Shown in pieces: positions 61,305 to 64,000 of a stretch of 64,000 bases of DNA. Origin of the DNA: Streptomyces sp. AC555_RSS877 (GTDB lineage: Bacteria > Actinomycetota > Actinomycetes > Streptomycetales > Streptomycetaceae); contig NZ_JAGMUK010000030.1 in the NCBI RefSeq assembly GCF_019049245.1, forward strand, positions 212,094 to 276,093, read 5' to 3'. Made by a program: the position numbers and the translations under genes. The notes below the pieces were generated by a model. That model searched no databases, had not been told where the DNA came from, and worked only from the letters and a program-made list of their open reading frames with translations. The first letter of the stretch is position 1. Each line of letters opens with the position of its first letter.

Positions 61305-61530
61305 CTAGGGCCTGTCCGGCGGATCATGCCGCAGACGCGGGGCCTGGCACGCCGATCTGCGGCGTTGTCGTCGGTTGCCGACTCCCCCACTCTCGACCTC
61401 GCTCGAGCGGGCGGACCCCCATCGCGTCGACGCCCTCCTCCGCCTCGCAGCTCGACGCACCGGGCCCCGCTCACCTGCGTCGACGAGGCGCCGCGCATTC
61501 CTGCGACTTGACCCGCCGGACAGGCCCTAG
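61305..61530. mobile_element. 226-bp MITE with 18-bp perfect terminal inverted repeats
   Basis: CTAGGGCCTGTCCGGCGG (61305-61322) is repeated as its exact complement at 61513-61530. The interior codes for nothing. The left inner sequence GGATCATGCCGCAGACGCGG and the right GCGCATTCCTGCGACTTGAC are familiar from dispersed Streptomyces elements. The right repeat supplies the TAG stop (61527-61529) of the convergent HExxH gene, and a 42-bp palindromic element is nested inside. CTAG lies at both outer ends as part of the repeats. Confidence 0.85.
61382..61423. repeat. Nested palindromic element, second copy of the MFS insert type
   Basis: Begins CTCCCCCACTCTCGA and ends GGCGGACCCCCATC, with a CGCTCGAGCG palindrome at the hairpin centre. 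The first 8 bases, and the last 11 with one change (GGC for GGG further in), match the 18064-18101 element, while the loop differs in sequence. Confidence 0.65.
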
Positions 61531-62408
61531 GTGTCGCACTCCAGCACCGACCTGCACAACGCACACCGTGCCCGCACCCGCCCCCTGACCGGCACCCTGA
61601 TCCGCTGGTGGCAGGTCGGGCAGGGGAAGGAGACCCGCAGGTGCCCGCCGCTGTCCGGGCTGAAGGTGTAGGGGACGCCCGGCTGGGGGCCGGGCGCGTG
61701 CCGCCGGTCGCGGGCGTAGCGGCGGCGCCCCGCCCAGCCGGCGGCCGTGAGCGGGGGCTGCTGCTCGTCCTGGCGGGCCCGGGCCATGCCCTTGACGTAC
61801 GCCGTGTAGGCCTGCGGGCTGGTGAACCACACCGCCGGGTCCTCACCGAAGACCAGGGCGCGCTTGGCGAGGACGTAACCGAACTCCTCCGGGGTGAGGT
61901 AGCCCAGCTTCTGGGAGGACGAGGCGTCCTCCCGGTACGCGTCGAGGAGCAGCCAGCCGGCACCCAGGTAGGCCGTCGCCGTGTCGGTGAGGATCTCGTT
62001 GTCCCGGGTGCCGGGGAAGGACAGGTCCAGGCGGTGCAGATAGACGTGCATCACCTCGTGGGCGAGAGCCGCGCCGATGTCCCGGCGATGGGTGCGGAAA
62101 CGGTCGTTCAGCTCGACGAAGTACTCCGGACCGGCGGTCAGTTCGACGTTCGCCGCATGCGACATCTCCCGGAAACTGACGACCATCCGGGCATCCGGCA
62201 GCCGATAGTGCCGCACCAGCTCGCGGGCCACCCGCTGCGCCCCCAGATACAGGTCGTCGGTGTCGCAGAACGCCACGTCGGCGGGGGGCACGCTGGCCCC
62301 GAACGTCTGAATGGTGTCGTACGACAGCCGCCTGTACAGCGCGGTGACCGCGGCCCGCACCGTCTCCAGATGCGGATAGCCGTGCTCGACCGGTCCGTCG
62401 TTCGCCAC
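61527..62408 (-). CDS. HExxH metalloprotease-like protein with zinc ribbon
   Basis: 293 aa, not recognised. GAALAHEVMHVYLHRLD holds HEVMH (117-121), a zincin motif, with acidic candidates downstream (NEILTDTATAYLG, E138/D142) for a third ligand. The C-terminus has two cysteine pairs, CPTC and CALC, about 17 residues apart, a zinc ribbon. A possible zinc-dependent peptidase acting in the cytosol, as no signal peptide is seen. GTG 62408 has a GGGGG stretch 7 nt upstream. Its stop codon is in the MITE terminal repeat, so the end may have been changed by insertion. Confidence 0.75.
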   Translation of the reverse strand: MANDGPVEHGYPHLETVRAAVTALYRRLSYDTIQTFGASVPPADVAFCDTDDLYLGAQRVARELVRHYRLPDARMVVSFREMSHAANVELTAGPEYFVELNDRFRTHRRDIGAALAHEVMHVYLHRLDLSFPGTRDNEILTDTATAYLGAGWLLLDAYREDASSSQKLGYLTPEEFGYVLAKRALVFGEDPAVWFTSPQAYTAYVKGMARARQDEQQPPLTAAGWAGRRRYARDRRHAPGPQPGVPYTFSPDSGGHLRVSFPCPTCHQRIRVPVRGRVRARCALCRSVLECDT

Positions 62409-62491
62409 GCCCGTACCCCCAAGAGGCCGTGAACCCGGTTCCACTCTACGAGGCCGCGGGCGGAATTTCCCTGGTCGGATCCCGCCCCTGG

Positions 62492-62497
62492 CATACT
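62492..62497 (+). promoter_or_regulatory. -10 box of leaderless GNAT gene
   Basis: CATACT ends 7 nt before the GTG at 62505, with no ribosome site between. Confidence 0.5.
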
Positions 62498-62504
62498 CCC
62501 GACG

Positions 62505-62951
62505 GTGAGCACCGAACAAGGATCCGAGACCGCCGTCCTGCTGAGCGTGGGCGGCAAGGACGAAACCCTCGAACAGCGCCTCGACGACGAGCTCACCGCC
62601 TTCAACGCCGCAGCGACCGGAGCCGGCACCCCACAGCCGCTCACCGTCCGCCTGGACGACACCGGCGGCGAACTCGCCGGGGGACTCACCGCCTGGATCT
62701 GGGGCAGTTGCTGCGCCGTCGACATGCTGTGGGTGCGCGCGGACCAGCGGCACGCCGGCCGGGGGAGCCGGCTCATGCGGGCGGCCGAGGAGGAAGCGGT
62801 GCGGCGGGGCTGCACCGAGATGATCGTCTCCTCCTTCACCTTCCAGGCACCGGACTTCTACCGGCGGCTCGGGTTCCGCGAGACGGGCCGCAGCGAAGGC
62901 ATCCCCGGCGGACACCAGGACGTGCACCTCCACAAGGTCATCGGCTCCTGA
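62505..62951 (+). CDS. GNAT-family N-acetyltransferase
   Basis: 148 aa. VDMLWVRADQRHAGRGSRLMRAAEEEAVRRGC contains the acetyl-CoA loop (Q/R-x-x-G-x-G form: RHAGRGS), followed by EMIVSSFTFQAPDFYRRLGFRETGR. The substrate is unknown. The -10 box sets the GTG start. The gene diverges from the HExxH gene across ~100 bp. Confidence 0.88.
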   Translation: MSTEQGSETAVLLSVGGKDETLEQRLDDELTAFNAAATGAGTPQPLTVRLDDTGGELAGGLTAWIWGSCCAVDMLWVRADQRHAGRGSRLMRAAEEEAVRRGCTEMIVSSFTFQAPDFYRRLGFRETGRSEGIPGGHQDVHLHKVIGS

Positions 62952-63036
62952 GCAGCGGCCCCGGCCCTGCCGACGCCCCCTCGAACCCCACCGCGGATGC
63001 ACCACACCTGGATGCGGTCCCTCACCCCCGGCCCCG

Positions 63037-63120
63037 CCCACCACCGGCTCGGCCCCGCCCACCACCGGCTCGGCGCCGCCCACCACCGGCTCGGCGCCGC
63101 CCACCACCGGCTCGGCGCCG
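63037..63120 (+). repeat. Four 21-bp tandem repeats
   Basis: Units start at 63037, 63058, 63079 and 63100, each CCCACCACCGGCTCGGC plus a GCCG-type end. The period is divisible by three, so open frames run through it. It fills the gap between the GNAT gene and the AraC remnant. Confidence 0.9.
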
Positions 63121-63157
63121 TCCGCCTCGGCGTCGGCTCGCACCCGACCCCGGCACC

Positions 63158-63631
63158 GGCTGGGACGAGGGCTTCGTCGCCTTCTCCGGCCCCGCCACCA
63201 CCACCTACACCGAACTCGGCCACATCGAACCCGGCCGCCCCGTCGTCCCCCTGGCCGACACCACCGGCCCACCCGCCGTCGTCACCCGCATCGCCCGCGA
63301 CGCGTGCCTGCCCCTGACGGTCGCCGACCACGCCACCCGGTACGGCATGACCACCGCCGAACTGCGCACCGCCGTCCGCCGCGGCGCCGACTGCACCCCC
63401 AAGGACCACCTCCTCGGCATCCGCCTCGGCCGCGCCAAGGAACTCCTCGCCGCCACCGAACTGCCCGTCGCCGCCGTCGCCCGCCGCGTCGGACACGACG
63501 ATCCGCCCTACTTCTCCCGCCTGTTCACCCGCCGCGCCGGCACGGCCCCCGTCCGCTTCCGCGCCCAGCAGAGCCGCACCGTCCCCGGCGGCTGGAGCAC
63601 CCAGGTCCCGACCCCGACGATCCACCCATGA
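63158..63631 (+). pseudogene. AraC-family regulator remnant, C-terminal half only
   Basis: The frame beginning GWDEGFVAFSGPATTTYTELG and ending with the double HTH segment LGIRLGRAKELLAATELPVAAVARRVGHDDPPYFSRLFTRR is clearly the back half of an AraC/XylS activator. The N-terminal ligand domain and a plausible start codon with a ribosome site are missing; the open frame upstream runs into the 21-bp repeats and the GNAT gene in another frame. It is probably a decayed gene, though a short HTH protein from an internal GTG cannot be excluded. Confidence 0.72.
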
Positions 63632-63651
63632 TCGAGCGCCCCCACGCCACG

Positions 63652-63657
63652 TAGGCT
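63652..63657 (+). promoter_or_regulatory. -10 box of leaderless chorismate mutase gene
   Basis: TAGGCT ends 8 nt before the ATG at 63666. Confidence 0.5.
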
Positions 63658-63665
63658 GGTCGGTC

Positions 63666-64000
63666 ATGACCACCCGCAACACCTCCGCCCCGGACGTCGA
63701 CCCCGCCGTCCGCGAGGAACTCGCCCGGCTGCGCGACAGCATCGACAACATCGACGCGGCCGTCGTCCACATGCTCGCCGAACGCTTCAAATGCACCCAG
63801 CAGGTCGGCCACCTCAAGGCCAGACACCAGCTGCCGCCCGCCGACGCGGCCCGCGAGGCCCGGCAGATCGAGCGGCTGCGCACCCTCGCCGAGAACGCCA
63901 AACTCGACCCGGCCTTCGCCGAGAAGTTCCTGAACTTCATCATCGCTGAGGTCATTCGACACCATGAACGGATCGCCGACCAGGCTGTGACCAGCAATGG
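63666..64000 (+). CDS. Chorismate mutase, AroQ type, 3' end cut by window
   Basis: At least 111 residues: ELARLRDSIDNIDAAVVHMLAERFKCTQQVGHLKARHQLPP and ARQIERLR match the AroQ helical bundle, with active-site Arg and Lys in LRDSIDNID and LKARHQ. It converts chorismate to prephenate for Phe/Tyr synthesis. The frame is still open at 64000; the family length (~115-120 residues) suggests only a few codons are missing. Confidence 0.9.
   Translation, partial: MTTRNTSAPDVDPAVREELARLRDSIDNIDAAVVHMLAERFKCTQQVGHLKARHQLPPADAAREARQIERLRTLAENAKLDPAFAEKFLNFIIAEVIRHHERIADQAVTSN

Noticed and set aside
63001..63120. Pro/Arg-rich protein through the 21-bp repeats joined to the AraC remnant
   Set aside because: The open frame exists only because the repeat period is divisible by three; no start or ribosome site supports it.

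Overview
The window is a gapless, very GC-rich segment with the hallmarks of a Streptomyces chromosome: GTG and TTG starts, 4-bp stop/start overlaps, many leaderless genes with a -10 box 6-8 nt before the start codon, PriA (a dual HisA/TrpF enzyme) in the his operon, a trpM gene between trpC and trpB, and dispersed palindromic repeats typical of this genus. The order dnaE - NYN protein - ABC exporter - his genes - hisI - trpE - trpC-trpM-trpB-trpA - lgt - gltBD matches what I remember of the core region of Streptomyces chromosomes. No rRNA, tRNA, CRISPR array or phage was seen.

Layout. 1-7 kb: the 3' end of dnaE, a small basic protein, a NYN nuclease-domain protein, an ABC-2 exporter and a membrane protein. 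7.1-7.6 kb: a degenerate minisatellite. 7.6-11.6 kb: reverse-strand ybaK, a Lon-substrate-binding-domain protein and two Streptomyces conserved proteins. 11.8-17.5 kb: hisD-C-B, a small membrane protein, hisH-priA-rid-hisF, closed by a clear terminator. 17.6-18.9 kb: an MFS gene broken by a 38-bp palindromic insertion. 19.6-26.7 kb: hisI, trpE and the trpC-M-B-A group with small membrane proteins between. 26.8-28.6 kb: a DsbA-like thioredoxin and lgt. 28.7-36.6 kb (reverse): a tightly coupled seven-gene operon of four ADP-ribosylglycohydrolase paralogues, a ribokinase-like kinase, a CaiB-type CoA-transferase and a CitE-type lyase. 36.9-44 kb: a VIT1-type iron/manganese transporter behind an iron-box-like operator, and gltBD. 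44.2-45.9 kb: an orphan cytochrome b.

45.9-55.9 kb holds a cluster whose content and divergent arrangement match the KstR2 regulon for steroid C/D-ring (HIP) catabolism: ipdE2-ipdE1, ipdF, kstR2, fadA6, ipdC-ipdB-ipdA-echA20 and two more SDR genes. Matching palindromes lie in both divergent promoters. The HIP-CoA ligase gene fadD3 is not in the window. 55.9-61.3 kb: a NarL-type two-component system and a MacB/FtsX-type ABC exporter. 61.3-63.7 kb: a 226-bp MITE whose terminal repeat supplies the stop codon of a HExxH protein, a GNAT gene, a 21-bp repeat and an AraC remnant. The window ends inside a chorismate mutase gene.

The most promising undescribed system is the seven-gene ADP-ribosylglycohydrolase operon, in which two paralogues keep the metal-binding motifs and two have lost parts of them. 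The other strong points are the palindromic insertion that breaks the MFS gene (its removal restores one 413-codon frame exactly), the KstR2-type operator pair, and a perfect 109-bp tandem duplication between fadA6 and ipdC. All functional names come from motif recognition and remembered family sequences, not from searches.
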